Counted from the stretch's first letter, positions 42,386 to 51,569 are shown. The stretch is 64,000 bases of DNA from Gluconobacter albidus (GCF_002723915.1 NZ_BEWL01000002.1:186001-250000), one strand, 5' to 3'. The notes: generated from the letters alone by a model not told the origin. Program-made: numbers and translations.

Positions 42386-43549
42386 CTACTCGGACGCCCG
42401 TGTCGCAGGAGCCACGCTGCGTGAAGAGGCACGGGCGGCTCTGGCGCGTTGGCGGACACGGTCCAGCGGTATGGCCAGTGCATAGGTCAGACCGAGGCCG
42501 ACCACATTCATCACAAGCTGTTCCCACAGGTTGATGCCGAAGCTGGCGAACATCAGCCGTCCCAGCAGATCGAGCACCGTGCTGCAGGCGAAGACTTCCA
42601 GCGAATTCCGGCCGAGCAGGGCAAGGCTCTGGCCGATCCGGTCGGCGGAAATACGGCGCAGCGCAGCAGAAGACTGCACCAGATAGAAGATCGCCATGAT
42701 GTCTAGCAGTCGCCAGATGGCCAGCGTGGATTTGCCCGTGTTGGGGGGCGCCGGAAAAACCCGCAGGAACGGGACGTGCCAGTATTCGTAGGGGAAGCAC
42801 AGTACGAAAGCGCCGGCGAGGTAGGCCAGACACAGGGCTTTGGCCCATGGACGGTACGGCAGGTCGCCGTTGTTTTTTGAAGCCCAGACAGCGCCCAGAA
42901 TGCCGAGGATATAGAGAAACTGCCAGCCAAACGGATTGAGATACCATCCACTGGGATCGAGCCAGTTGGGGATGGTAATGCGCGGATCCAGATTGGCGAT
43001 GGCCCAGATGCCGACACTGAGAGCAATAAGCAGCCACAGGCTGCGCTTGAGAACCCAGTAGATCAGCGGAAACAGCGCCAGCAACACGACATAAAGCGGC
43101 AGGATGTTCAGATAGCTGGGCAGCGCATCGAAGGTCAGGATGCGCCACAGCCAGCTATAGCCGTGTGCGAGCTGGGGCTCGATCGTATATTCCGGCAGGG
43201 GCTGGTAGTGTCGCCATTGGCGGACCGTCCAGACGAAAACCAGCGTCATGCCGGTCTGGTACAGGTACAGTTTCAGGCAGCGGGCCAGAATACGGTGGAT
43301 GCCGGTTTTCCAGCCCTCCCGGTCGATCAGGCGCCCGTAAGCCAGATAGGAGGCATAGCCTGCCAGCATGACGAAGATTTCGGCCGCATCGGCAAATCCG
43401 AAATTGCGGATCGTAATGCGATTGAGCAGGTCATCCGGGACATGGTCCACCAGCATCATCAGCAGTGCAATGCCGCGAAGGGCATCCACGCGATGATCGC
43501 GGGGAAGCTTGCGCGTTAAAGCTGATGGGGAGGGTTGGGACGGCTCCAT
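42386..43549 (-). CDS. opgC: OpgC-family integral membrane protein (acyltransferase-like)
   Basis: A 387-aa protein with about ten hydrophobic helices. The N-terminal sequence RDHRVDALRGIALLMMLVDHVP and NFGFADAAEIFVMLAGY are hallmarks of OpgC, which in other proteobacteria succinylates periplasmic osmoregulated glucans. The His in LVDHVP is the presumed catalytic residue of acyltransferase-3-like proteins. No opgG/opgH genes are visible in the window. The ATG position follows from the family start. Function as OpgC is by family; the acceptor here is not proven. Confidence 0.85.
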   Translation of the reverse strand: MEPSQPSPSALTRKLPRDHRVDALRGIALLMMLVDHVPDDLLNRITIRNFGFADAAEIFVMLAGYASYLAYGRLIDREGWKTGIHRILARCLKLYLYQTGMTLVFVWTVRQWRHYQPLPEYTIEPQLAHGYSWLWRILTFDALPSYLNILPLYVVLLALFPLIYWVLKRSLWLLIALSVGIWAIANLDPRITIPNWLDPSGWYLNPFGWQFLYILGILGAVWASKNNGDLPYRPWAKALCLAYLAGAFVLCFPYEYWHVPFLRVFPAPPNTGKSTLAIWRLLDIMAIFYLVQSSAALRRISADRIGQSLALLGRNSLEVFACSTVLDLLGRLMFASFGINLWEQLVMNVVGLGLTYALAIPLDRVRQRARAARASSRSVAPATRASE

Positions 43550-43586
43550 AATCTCTTCTTATCGTCAGAGCGCGGGCAGGGGTATG

Positions 43587-43641
43587 GGGGCAGATTACAG
43601 CCAGATTAAAGATTGGACGGAATTCATACCCAATCTGCCCC
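43587..43641. repeat. Long-loop inverted repeat between sulP and opgC genes
   Basis: GGGGCAGATT and AATCTGCCCC form a perfect 10-bp stem around 35 nt. It is located just past the SulP-gene stop on the minus strand and may end that transcript or shape the opgC leader. There is no U-run directly after the stem. Confidence 0.4.
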
Positions 43642-43655
43642 GCCCGGATCGTTTT

Positions 43656-45110
43656 TTACAGCGCGAGAAGGGCTTCGTTCGACTGGTCAGCAAGAATGCC
43701 GTGTCGGTCGGGATCGAGCCCCGTGACGTCGACGGTGCGGCCGCGCGATTGCAGTTTGCTGATGATTTTTTCCAACGTCTGAACGGATGTGATGTCCCAC
43801 AGACGGGCATCGGTCAGGTCCAGTACGACTGTGGGTGCGTCGGTATGGTAGTCGATCGCATCCGAGAGGCTGTCTGCGGACGCAAAGAAAATCTGACCAG
43901 AGGCGCTGTAAGTCAGCACATCGCCGGAGCGCCGCTCCGTAACGCGCAGGAGACTTGCGGCGTGCCAGGCGAAGAAAACGCCCGAAAGCATGACGCCGAC
44001 CGCGACACCGGCTGCCAGATCGTGGGTCATGACGACCACGGCCACGGTGACAAGCATGGTCAGGCTGGACAGACGCGGATGGCGTGTGAGGTCGCGCAGA
44101 CTTCCCCAGGAGAATGTGCTGGCGGAGACCATGATCATGATGGCGACCAGCGCGGCCATCGGAACCTGCCCGACCCAGCGGTGCAGCAGAACCATGAGCG
44201 CCAGCAGAAACGCGCCTGCAGTGAAGGTCGACAGACGCCCGCGTCCGCCATAGCGCAGGTTGCCAACGGTCTGGCCAATCATGCCGCAGCCCGCGATGCC
44301 CCCGAAGGCGCCAACGAGAATGTTGGAAATGCCGAGACCTGTGCACTCCATGCGCTGGTCGCCATGGGTATCGGTGATGTCATCGACGACGGAGGCCGTC
44401 ATCATGGATTCCAGCAGGCCCACAGCCGCCATGGCCAGCGCATAAGGCAGCACGACGGACCATGTGGCCCAGTCCAGTGCGATATGCGGGAAGGTCAGGC
44501 TGGGAAGACCGGTCGGGAGATCGCCGAGATCGGAGACGGTATGAACCGGCATCGGATAAAACATCGTGATGGCTGTGAGAACCACGATGCAGATCAGCGG
44601 AGAAGGAATGGCATCTGACAGGCGCGGCAGCAGATAGATAATGACAAGGCCCAGCGCGATGAGCGCATAGGTGTGCCAGCTCACCCCCAGCATCTGCGGG
44701 ACCTGCGCGGCGAAGATCATGATGGCCAGCGCGTTGACGAAGCCTGTCCGGACTTCTGCGGGGACGAACCGCATGACGGCCTGAAGCCGCAGCAGACCGA
44801 ACAGGACCTGAAACGCACCGGCAACCAGTGTGGCGAGCAGCATGGCCTGAACGCCATGGGCATGAACCAGTGGCGCGGCCACCAGAGCAACAGACCCGGC
44901 GGCCCCCGAGATCATCCCCGGACGTCCGCCGAAAATGGCGATTGAAACGGAAATGACGAATGACGCGAACAGCGAGACCGCGGGGGAGACCCCGGCGATA
45001 TAGGAAAAGGCAATGACCTCGGGAATGAGGGCAAATGTTCCGACCATTCCGGCCAGCACTTCGCGCAGAGGGTTCTGTGCCCACTGGCGACGATAGAGAG
45101 CGGGAGTCAT
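43656..45110 (-). CDS. SulP-family anion permease with STAS domain
   Basis: A 484-aa protein with an N-terminal TM1 motif GTFALIPEVIAFSYIAGVSP, about 10-14 membrane helices with the SulP-typical VGAFGGIAGCGMIGQ, and a cytoplasmic STAS domain in the last 90 residues (TVVLDLTDARLWDITSVQTLEKI, abbreviated region). SulP carriers move sulfate, bicarbonate or dicarboxylates. No sulfate-assimilation genes are adjacent, so the anion is unknown. AAGGA lies 6 nt before the ATG. Confidence 0.9.
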   Translation of the reverse strand: MTPALYRRQWAQNPLREVLAGMVGTFALIPEVIAFSYIAGVSPAVSLFASFVISVSIAIFGGRPGMISGAAGSVALVAAPLVHAHGVQAMLLATLVAGAFQVLFGLLRLQAVMRFVPAEVRTGFVNALAIMIFAAQVPQMLGVSWHTYALIALGLVIIYLLPRLSDAIPSPLICIVVLTAITMFYPMPVHTVSDLGDLPTGLPSLTFPHIALDWATWSVVLPYALAMAAVGLLESMMTASVVDDITDTHGDQRMECTGLGISNILVGAFGGIAGCGMIGQTVGNLRYGGRGRLSTFTAGAFLLALMVLLHRWVGQVPMAALVAIMIMVSASTFSWGSLRDLTRHPRLSSLTMLVTVAVVVMTHDLAAGVAVGVMLSGVFFAWHAASLLRVTERRSGDVLTYSASGQIFFASADSLSDAIDYHTDAPTVVLDLTDARLWDITSVQTLEKIISKLQSRGRTVDVTGLDPDRHGILADQSNEALLAL

Positions 45111-45287
45111 GAAAATCCTTGAGGGCAGGGCGTGAACGGGGTGCGACGTATTCAGGCCCGGCGCGGCAATGATGCACGCAGTGTAACCCGGCTCGGTTCA
45201 GGATTGAAGGTCTGGAGAACCTGAATTGAACAGGGGCGACGTCTTTGCGTTGGGACGGAACAGACCTTCCTTCATCCGGAGCAGATC

Positions 45288-46151
45288 ATGGCCACCTATC
45301 CCACCCCGCCGTTCAATACCCCGCATCAGGATCATATTCCCGGCCAGACATCACTCATGACGCCGAAGCCCGATCATGGCGAGCAGAGCTATGTCGGCCA
45401 TGACCGTCTGCGCGGAAAGATTGCGATCATCACCGGCGGCGATTCCGGTATCGGTCGAGCCGTTGCAATCGCCTTTGCGCGCGAAGGGGTGGATGTCGTC
45501 CTGTCGTTCCTGCCAGAGGAAATGGACGATGCCCGCGAAACCGAATCCTGGATCCGCAAGGCAGGACGGCACGCTCTTCTTGTTCCCGGAGACCTGCGGG
45601 ACAGGGATGTCTGCGCCGAATTGGTGGACCGGACGGTCGCTGAGTTCGGGCAGATCGACATCCTCGTGAATAACGCGGCTTTTCAGATCGAGCGTTCGTC
45701 TCTCGCGGATGTCAGTGATGAGGAATGGGACAAGACGTTCGATATCAATGCCGGGTCGGCGTTCCGGCTGTCGCGTCTGGCTCTGCCGCACATGCCGCGT
45801 GGTGGCGCGCTCATTCATACGGTTTCGGTCAATGCCGATCAGCCCAAGCCGAAGCTTCTGGCCTATTCCGCGACCAAGAGCGCCATCCAGAACTTCAGCG
45901 GGGGACTGGCGCAACTTCTGGGGGAAAAGGGGATCCGCTCCAACGTGGTGGCGCCCGGCCCGATCTGGACGCCGCTGATTCCCGCGACCATGGAGGTGGA
46001 GCATGTTGAACGCTTTGGCGCGGACACGCCAATGAAGCGTCCGGGGCAGCCCGCGGAACTGGCTGGGGCTTATGTGTTCTTGGCGAGCGATGAGGCAAGC
46101 TATGTCTCCGGCGCCACGATTGCGGTCACGGGGGGCACTCCGGTGATCTGA
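45288..46151 (+). CDS. Short-chain dehydrogenase/reductase (YghA/GsiB-associated stress type)
   Basis: A 287-aa SDR with a roughly 40-residue N-terminal extension (YPTPPFNTPHQDHIPGQ), as in YghA-like oxidoreductases. The cofactor loop is IITGGDSGIGRA, NNAA is present, and the catalytic Ser/Tyr/Lys is in VSVNADQPKPKLLAYSATKSA (YxxxK). Members often belong to general stress regulons and reduce aldehydes or ketones with NADPH. GGAG precedes ATG by 6 nt. A TGAAC-N16-CGTT element 36-60 bp upstream resembles an EcfG stress promoter. Confidence 0.9.
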   Translation: MATYPTPPFNTPHQDHIPGQTSLMTPKPDHGEQSYVGHDRLRGKIAIITGGDSGIGRAVAIAFAREGVDVVLSFLPEEMDDARETESWIRKAGRHALLVPGDLRDRDVCAELVDRTVAEFGQIDILVNNAAFQIERSSLADVSDEEWDKTFDINAGSAFRLSRLALPHMPRGGALIHTVSVNADQPKPKLLAYSATKSAIQNFSGGLAQLLGEKGIRSNVVAPGPIWTPLIPATMEVEHVERFGADTPMKRPGQPAELAGAYVFLASDEASYVSGATIAVTGGTPVI

Positions 46152-46251
46152 GCCGGAAGGGGGAAGGCGGAAAAACCCAGGATGCAAAAAAAAATGCATT
46201 AAAGGACTGGACGACTGCCCCCACCTTCCTCTAGAGAATGCGTCGCTGTGT

Positions 46252-46328
46252 GGCGGATGTAGCTCAGTCGGTAGAGCGCCGGTTTGTGGTACCGGTTGTC
46301 GCGGGTTCGATCCCCGTCATTCGCCCCA
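46252..46328 (+). tRNA. tRNA-His (anticodon GTG)
   Basis: A 77-nt cloverleaf including encoded G-1 and CCA. The acceptor GCGGATG pairs with CATTCGC, G-1 faces C73 as required for histidyl-tRNA synthetase, the anticodon loop TTGTGGT carries GTG, and the T-arm is GCGGGTTCGATCCCCGT. A 9-A run lies about 65 bp upstream. Confidence 0.96.
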
Positions 46329-46357
46329 GCACTTTCTTCTGAAAATCTGAATGAATG

Positions 46358-47287
46358 CTATCTGGGCTTTGCAGCATCCGTGTGATGTCTGTGTTCCCAG
46401 TGTTCTTCCAGTGCCATGCGTTCGAAACGCAGTTTCTGGCGGATCCAGTTCAGCATGCCTGACAGCGTTACGACGATGATTCCCATGAATGTCCAGTTGT
46501 CCAGCGGTTGATGAAACAGCAGGTAGCTGAACGCCACGGCCCAGACCATCTGGCTGTATTGCGGTAGCGCGACGCGGTTCGCAGGAGCAACGGCCGTGGC
46601 CATCATCATGAAAAGCTGACCAAGGGCCGCAAGAAAGCCATAGCCGAACAGGATGGCCCAGATCCGCAACCCATGTGGCCATGAAGCATGGGTTATCATG
46701 AGAAGGCCATCGCCGATCAGCGGGCCGAACAGGCTCGACCCGAATAAGGAAAGCCGTGCACTCCTGTCTCCGGCCAGTCGGTAAGCCACAACGCTGATGG
46801 CGTTGGCGAGAGCCGCGACGATGGCGCAGACATGCCCGAGATGGAATGTCCGCGCCCCGGGCCGTAGAACGATCAGTACGCCAAGAAAACCGATTCCAAC
46901 CGAGAGCCATGTCCAGAACGAAACCTTTTCCTTCAGGACCGTCACGGAAATCATGGTGACGAAGAACGGCATCAGGAACATCAGCGATAGGGCTTCGGGC
47001 ATGGGCAGCAGCATGAACGCCATGACGCTCGCTGCTGTCGAGACGAATGTCGAAGCGGCCCGAAGACTCCACATGCCCGGGCGGCTGGTTGCGAAAATAT
47101 CGGAATAGGGTTCTTCAGGGCGCCGGATGAACGGCAGGAGCAGGAAGCCGAAAACACCGCCGGAAAAGGCGACTTCAAAAGGATCGAGATGTCCGGCCAG
47201 CCCTTTGGAACAGGCATCGCTGATGGAAAAAGCGGCGTATCCGAGAAGTGCCAGCAGAATACCCGAGGAGAAAATGTTCTGTTTCAT
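46358..47287 (-). CDS. EamA/DMT-family transporter
   Basis: A 309-aa protein with ten hydrophobic helices in two EamA halves. Typical features are the early YAAFSISDACSKGLAG segment and SVGIGFLGVLIVLRPG at the end of the first half. DMT proteins export amino acids, nucleobases or other metabolites; the substrate is unknown. GGAGAAC precedes the ATG. It is convergent with the tRNA-His gene and divergent from the GDP-mannose gene across 242 bp, which holds a 21-bp AT-rich near-palindrome and no ORF. Confidence 0.87.
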   Translation of the reverse strand: MKQNIFSSGILLALLGYAAFSISDACSKGLAGHLDPFEVAFSGGVFGFLLLPFIRRPEEPYSDIFATSRPGMWSLRAASTFVSTAASVMAFMLLPMPEALSLMFLMPFFVTMISVTVLKEKVSFWTWLSVGIGFLGVLIVLRPGARTFHLGHVCAIVAALANAISVVAYRLAGDRSARLSLFGSSLFGPLIGDGLLMITHASWPHGLRIWAILFGYGFLAALGQLFMMMATAVAPANRVALPQYSQMVWAVAFSYLLFHQPLDNWTFMGIIVVTLSGMLNWIRQKLRFERMALEEHWEHRHHTDAAKPR

Positions 47288-47395
47288 GGATCTGTTCTCC
47301 GCGGGCGGGACTGATTCCCGTGCGGGGATAAGAAAGCCTGCTATTGCTGACAGTCAATCTTCGCGGCGTGCCGGGATCGTTCTTTCTGCGTTGTA

Positions 47396-47416
47396 ATTCA
47401 TTAATATTAAGTGAAT
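47396..47416. repeat. AT-rich near-palindrome in a divergent promoter region
   Basis: ATTCA-TTAATATTAA-G-TGAAT is symmetric except for one extra base. It lies between the divergent EamA and GDP-mannose genes, in the most AT-rich part of the gap. It could be a promoter or operator element. Confidence 0.4.
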
Positions 47417-47529
47417 ATTGGATTTGGAGAAAGTATCTGTAAAGCGAAATTGGAATAGCTCTCACCTTCATGTATGGTGCTGGCCATTCGGGTAGGCTGT
47501 ATGGCCCCCATCTCCTGGATGAAAAAGTT

Positions 47530-48951
47530 ATGTCTCAGAAGATTGTTCCAGTCATTCTCTCCGGTGGATCAGGCAGCCGCCTCTGGCCGGTGTCCCGCAG
47601 CAGCTATCCCAAACAGTTCTGGCCCCTCCTGACCGAACGGACTCTGATTCAGGAAACTGCTCTGCGCGGCGTCCGGGCAGAGCTCTCGGCGCCGATCGTG
47701 ATCTGTAATTCCGAGCACCGTTTCATCGTGGCGGAACAGTTGCGAGATGTCGGCGTCGAAAACGCCCGGATCATGCTTGAGCCTGTCGGACGCAATTCTG
47801 CTCCGGCCATTGCAGCGGCAGCATTCCTCGTGGCCGAAACCGATCCGGACGCCATCCTGTGGATTATGGCTGCGGACGCCGCAATTACCGACGAAGCCGC
47901 GCTCTATGCCTCGCTTGAACACGCAGTCTCTGCGGCGGCCGAGGGACGGATCGTGACGTTCGGCATGAAGCCGACGCGCGTTGAAACCGGCTATGGCTAT
48001 ATTGAAAGCGGCGCGCCTCTTTCGGGGCTGGACGGTGTTTTTGAAGTGTCGCGCTTTGTCGAAAAGCCTGATGCCGCAACTGCCGAAGCCTTTTTCCGTG
48101 ATGGCCGGTATCTGTGGAATTCCGGTATGTTCGTGACGCAGGCTGGCGTTTTCCTCTCCGAGATCAAGACGTTCGAGCCGGAGATCTATGAACATGTCGG
48201 GCAGGCCGTTCAGACGCGTCACAGCGATCTGGACTTCGACCGGCTGGACGATGCGAGCTTCCGTCAGGCTCCGGACATCTCTGTGGATTATGCCGTCGCC
48301 GAACGTACTAAGCGTGCGGCTGTGGTGCCGGGAACATTCGGCTGGTCGGATATCGGAAGCTGGGATGCGCTGTGGGACCTGTCTCCCAAGGACGATGCGG
48401 GCAACGCCACGTTCGGTGACGTTTTCCTGGATGCTGCCAAGAACTGTTACGTCCGCTCGGACGGGATCGTTGCCACGGTTGCCGGGGTAGAGGATCTGGT
48501 CGTTGTCGTGACGCAGGATGCTGTCATGGTCTCGCATCGTGATCGTGCGCAGGACGTCAAGCACATGGTCAGCCGTCTGAAAAAGGCTGGCCGCAAGGAA
48601 GCAGTGGCGCATAACCGCATGTATCGTCCGTGGGGCTTCTATGAAAGCCTGATCCAGGCGGACCGTTTTCAGGTCAAGCGGATCGTGGTCGAGCCGGGAC
48701 AGAAGCTCTCGCTGCAGAAGCACTTCCATCGTGCCGAGCACTGGGTTGTCGTTGGTGGCACGGCGCTCGTGACGCGCGATACGGACCAGATCATGGTTCG
48801 TGAAAACGAGAGCGTCTATCTGCCGCTGGGCTGTGTTCACCGTCTCGAGAATCCGGGCCGGATTCCCCTGACTCTCATTGAAGTCCAGTCTGGCCCCTAT
48901 CTGGGCGAAGACGATATCGTGCGTATCGAAGACGTTTACGCCCGCAACTGA
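47530..48951 (+). CDS. Mannose-1-phosphate guanylyltransferase/mannose-6-phosphate isomerase
   Basis: A 473-aa bifunctional type II enzyme (AlgA/XanB/CpsB class). The N-terminal nucleotidyltransferase has VILSGGSGSRLWPVSR, and FVEKPD follows in the middle. The C-terminal cupin isomerase has WGFYESL, SLQKHFHRAEHWVVVGG and the LPLGCVHRLEN metal site. It makes GDP-mannose for exopolysaccharide, LPS or glycoprotein. ATG 47530 was chosen by family start; the 20 residues upstream are not homologous. It stands alone here, with no other polysaccharide gene in the window. Confidence 0.94.
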   Translation: MSQKIVPVILSGGSGSRLWPVSRSSYPKQFWPLLTERTLIQETALRGVRAELSAPIVICNSEHRFIVAEQLRDVGVENARIMLEPVGRNSAPAIAAAAFLVAETDPDAILWIMAADAAITDEAALYASLEHAVSAAAEGRIVTFGMKPTRVETGYGYIESGAPLSGLDGVFEVSRFVEKPDAATAEAFFRDGRYLWNSGMFVTQAGVFLSEIKTFEPEIYEHVGQAVQTRHSDLDFDRLDDASFRQAPDISVDYAVAERTKRAAVVPGTFGWSDIGSWDALWDLSPKDDAGNATFGDVFLDAAKNCYVRSDGIVATVAGVEDLVVVVTQDAVMVSHRDRAQDVKHMVSRLKKAGRKEAVAHNRMYRPWGFYESLIQADRFQVKRIVVEPGQKLSLQKHFHRAEHWVVVGGTALVTRDTDQIMVRENESVYLPLGCVHRLENPGRIPLTLIEVQSGPYLGEDDIVRIEDVYARN

Positions 48952-48958
48952 GGCAGGC

Positions 48959-48993
48959 CGCAAACCCTGATCCTGAACGGATCAGGGTTTGCG
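48959..48993. terminator. Bidirectional terminator-type hairpin, 15-bp perfect stem
   Basis: CGCAAACCCTGATCC and GGATCAGGGTTTGCG flank TGAAC between convergent genes. The right arm covers the stop codon of the minus-strand gene. The U-tract is short, but the stem is very stable. Confidence 0.65.
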
Positions 48994-49905
48994 CTTCTCG
49001 TGGGAACGGCGTCCGAACAGGTGATGAAGCCCGTTGGCAAGCGGGATGGGTGTCACGCCCAGACGATGTTCCATCGGGCCGACATCGAAGTTCTTGTCTT
49101 CCAGAAGTCTGCGGATTTCTTCCGGGGCGATCTGGGGCAGCCTGCGGATACGGCGCGTCACATGAGACAGCGCCATGAGCATCCATCCCGGCAGGGAAAT
49201 GATGGGGCGTCCGCCAAGCTCCGCAAAATACAGAACCATGCGAACGAAGGTCCGGTACGCCACAGCGGTCGGGCCGGCAATAACGATGCTCTCGGGGCCT
49301 GTGACGTCTCCGCTCTGGATGAGGCGGATGGCCGCGACGACGCAGCGTGTTACGTCGCGCTGGTCGATGGGCTGTACAAGGGCGCGTCCCCCGCCCGGCA
49401 GCGGAATGACAGGTAGACGTTCCAGAAGCTTGGCCAGCCGCTGCACGTTGTCTTCGCCCTGCGCGCCATAGATCATGGTCGGATGCAGCAGAATCGAGGG
49501 ACGACCATCCGCTTTGAGCGCGGCCTCCCCAGCGAGAACCCCGCGTCCGTGATCGTCCGGCCAGTTCGTGAACTTGCGCGTGCTGCCCAGAGCGACGATC
49601 GGAGCTGGCGTGGCCGCGAGAATGGCGGGCAGATGTCGCGCATGGGCCGTGTTGACGACAATCGCAGCGCCTTCGAAAGCCAGCGCGAGCGTACCGGGGG
49701 CCGTCAGGTCGGCAATGCGGACGGCCTGACAGGCCTGCGCGATGTCCGGCGCCAGATTGCCCTGGCTGCGGACGACGGCGATGATCTGCTGGCCCTGTGC
49801 CAGAAGCGTGCGGCACAGGGCTGCCCCTGAGCGTCCACTTGCGCCGATGATGCAGACAGGACCGCTGGTCGGGGTCGTGGGGTGTGTGATGTCATCGGGC
49901 GTCAT
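48982..49905 (-). CDS. NAD(P)-binding protein, complex I NDUFA9-like atypical SDR
   Basis: A 307-aa Rossmann protein. VCIIGASGRSGAALCRTLL at the N-terminus is the cofactor loop, VVNTAH and HPTMIYGAQGEDNVQRLAKL (shown partly) match the NDUFA9 group, and there is no YxxxK active site. NDUFA9 relatives assist or stabilise complex I or bind quinone-related partners. ATG overlaps the stop of the upstream DUF2125 gene (ATGA), so both are translated together. The biological role is unproven. Confidence 0.82.
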   Translation of the reverse strand: MTPDDITHPTTPTSGPVCIIGASGRSGAALCRTLLAQGQQIIAVVRSQGNLAPDIAQACQAVRIADLTAPGTLALAFEGAAIVVNTAHARHLPAILAATPAPIVALGSTRKFTNWPDDHGRGVLAGEAALKADGRPSILLHPTMIYGAQGEDNVQRLAKLLERLPVIPLPGGGRALVQPIDQRDVTRCVVAAIRLIQSGDVTGPESIVIAGPTAVAYRTFVRMVLYFAELGGRPIISLPGWMLMALSHVTRRIRRLPQIAPEEIRRLLEDKNFDVGPMEHRLGVTPIPLANGLHHLFGRRSHEKRKP

Positions 49906-51308
49906 TGTGCAAAAGCCTTCAGATCGGGGGAGGCGAGGAATGTCAGCATCGCGGCGGGCGAAGACATGGCCTCATTGAGCGCCTTGAGGGACATGGGCGT
50001 AGCCGAGGCATAAATTACTGTCAGGGTACGACCTGCAGGATGCATCACGTAATCGGGAATCGCCGTAAGGGCGGGATTGGCCGCAAGGCCAGTCTGAAGG
50101 ATCTGGGCGGTCTGTTCGCGGATCTGTGCAGCGGTGATGCCGTTTCCGCTCTGCCGTGCGGCAAGGAGAAAACCGGCATCAAGAAGGCGGTCGCCCTGCA
50201 GGGAGATTGTGACATTCTGCAAGGCCGTGGATTGCAGCATCTGCTGCTGTGACGGATGCCGTTCTGTAAAATCCGTCTGGATGGTCCGTGCATCGGCAGT
50301 CAGGGTCATGAAACCCGGAACTGCGAGGGTGGCGTTGGTTCGTGACGTGTGATCCGCAAGGTTGGAAACCTGCACATAATGGGCTGTCGAACCTGCCCCG
50401 TTGATGTGAAAAGGAAGCTTTTCGTCGCTCTGGAAATGAAAGCCTTTCAGGTCCTGCGTCACGGTTGCGATCTGGTTTTCCAAAGTGCCCGTGCCATGCA
50501 GATCGTCCAGCCGGAACAGACCGGATGTCATGTTCAGTCTGAAATTATGCGCGGCGAAACTCTGGGGCGGGGCCATCTGCGACGGGAGCGGAAGATGATC
50601 CCAGAGCGCTGCGACCTGTGCGGCGAGATTCACCTGTTTCAGATCAAGCCGCTCCAGACTGGCCTGTCCGCTGACAAGCTGCGGGTCATGACCGGGGACC
50701 TGCAGCGTGCGTTCATAAGCGACGGTTGCGGCGTCGGTCCGTAGGGCCGTCAGCAGGGCCGGGCCGTAATTGTCGAGTGTCAGGCGGCGGGTAAAGAGGC
50801 TGTGAACATTGACCGGACCGGGCGCTGAGGACTGTGCCAGATTCTGGATGGAAAGCTGTTCGATCTGGCCGTGGGCAAGCGTTACGTGCGCCAGATCAAT
50901 GCGGGAATGGCCTTCTGCCGCCGCCCTTGATGGTGGCAGGAACAGGCGCCTCAGGCTGAGCGTGCTGCCGTGAATAATCTGGGTCGGTGTCTGAAGGAAA
51001 GGTTCACGGACCTCTACCGAACGGATGGAAAGCCTGCCATCCGGCATCGGCCGGGGATGACCCAGTCGCATTTGGGAGGCGCGCAGGGTGATGGACCCGT
51101 CACGCAGGGTAATGTCCGTCAGGGTGGCGCCAAGAGCCAGAATGGATGGCGTAGCGGTCCCGTAAGTGAATGTGGTTCCCGGCGGAAGGGCCGCCCGGAA
51201 GCTCGACAGGCCGCGGACCAGTTCCATATGGGCTTCGTGGTGAACACCGGCCAGGCCGATCACAGCCGTTACTGAAATCAGGCTCGCCGCGAGCCAGGGT
51301 TTTTTCAC
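49902..51308 (-). CDS. DUF2125-family protein, exported or membrane-anchored
   Basis: A 468-aa protein starting at GTG 51308, with AGGA 8 nt upstream. The first 20 residues form a signal anchor (KKPWLAASLISVTAVIGLAG). The rest is a long run of amphipathic beta strands with repeated LTDITLRDGSITL- and VTLAHGQIEQLSI-like units, as in DUF2125 and AsmA-like lipid-transport proteins. It probably acts in the periplasm. An ATG 84 bp further upstream would break the signal sequence. Its function is unknown; it is coupled to the NDUFA9-like gene. Confidence 0.8.
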   Translation of the reverse strand: MKKPWLAASLISVTAVIGLAGVHHEAHMELVRGLSSFRAALPPGTTFTYGTATPSILALGATLTDITLRDGSITLRASQMRLGHPRPMPDGRLSIRSVEVREPFLQTPTQIIHGSTLSLRRLFLPPSRAAAEGHSRIDLAHVTLAHGQIEQLSIQNLAQSSAPGPVNVHSLFTRRLTLDNYGPALLTALRTDAATVAYERTLQVPGHDPQLVSGQASLERLDLKQVNLAAQVAALWDHLPLPSQMAPPQSFAAHNFRLNMTSGLFRLDDLHGTGTLENQIATVTQDLKGFHFQSDEKLPFHINGAGSTAHYVQVSNLADHTSRTNATLAVPGFMTLTADARTIQTDFTERHPSQQQMLQSTALQNVTISLQGDRLLDAGFLLAARQSGNGITAAQIREQTAQILQTGLAANPALTAIPDYVMHPAGRTLTVIYASATPMSLKALNEAMSSPAAMLTFLASPDLKAFAQ

Positions 51309-51363
51309 GTTGATGTTCCTGTCTGAAACGGCCCCGCACAGGCGTCGGGCGCGAACGTTCTGT

Positions 51364-51436
51364 GTTGCGGCAGGATACCATTGTCGCGACATGGAGCAAT
51401 GCGGACGTCGTTTTTGTTGCGGTAACAGGATACCAT
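51364..51436. repeat. Direct repeat pair GTTGCGG-(0/3 nt)-CAGGATACCAT
   Basis: Copy 1 is 51364-51381 with no spacer; copy 2 is 51416-51436 with a TAA spacer. The CAGGATACCAT cores start 55 bp apart, about five helical turns. They sit in the gap shared by the DUF2125 gene and rplM. Confidence 0.55.
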
Positions 51437-51494
51437 ATTGCCAAAAACGGCTGAAAACCGCTGCGAATCACATAATTCAATGTGTGAACGGGGC

Positions 51495-51522
51495 TTGACG
51501 CGCGCGCCGCAGACGGCAATAA
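51495..51522 (+). promoter_or_regulatory. Probable rplM-rpsI promoter
   Basis: TTGACG and CAATAA are separated by 16 bp, about 115 bp upstream of the rplM start. TTGAC with a 16-17 bp spacer is the strong alphaproteobacterial housekeeping pattern. Confidence 0.55.
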
Positions 51523-51553
51523 GGCCCCACCTGATCCGCCTTGCGGGGGAGGG

Positions 51554-51569
51554 GATGCTTTCGGGCATC
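51554..51569 (+). promoter_or_regulatory. Leader hairpin upstream of rplM
   Basis: GATGC-TTTCGG-GCATC followed by GTTTT lies in the inferred rplM 5' leader. It may be an autoregulatory site for a ribosomal protein or a weak attenuator. Confidence 0.35.

Noticed and set aside
43509-44618. 369-codon plus-strand frame opposite the SulP gene
   Set aside because: Antisense of membrane helices, giving artificial Gly/His/Asp-rich repeats.
47569-48963. 464-codon minus-strand frame opposite the GDP-mannose gene
   Set aside because: No start context or domain; full overlap with a strongly supported enzyme.
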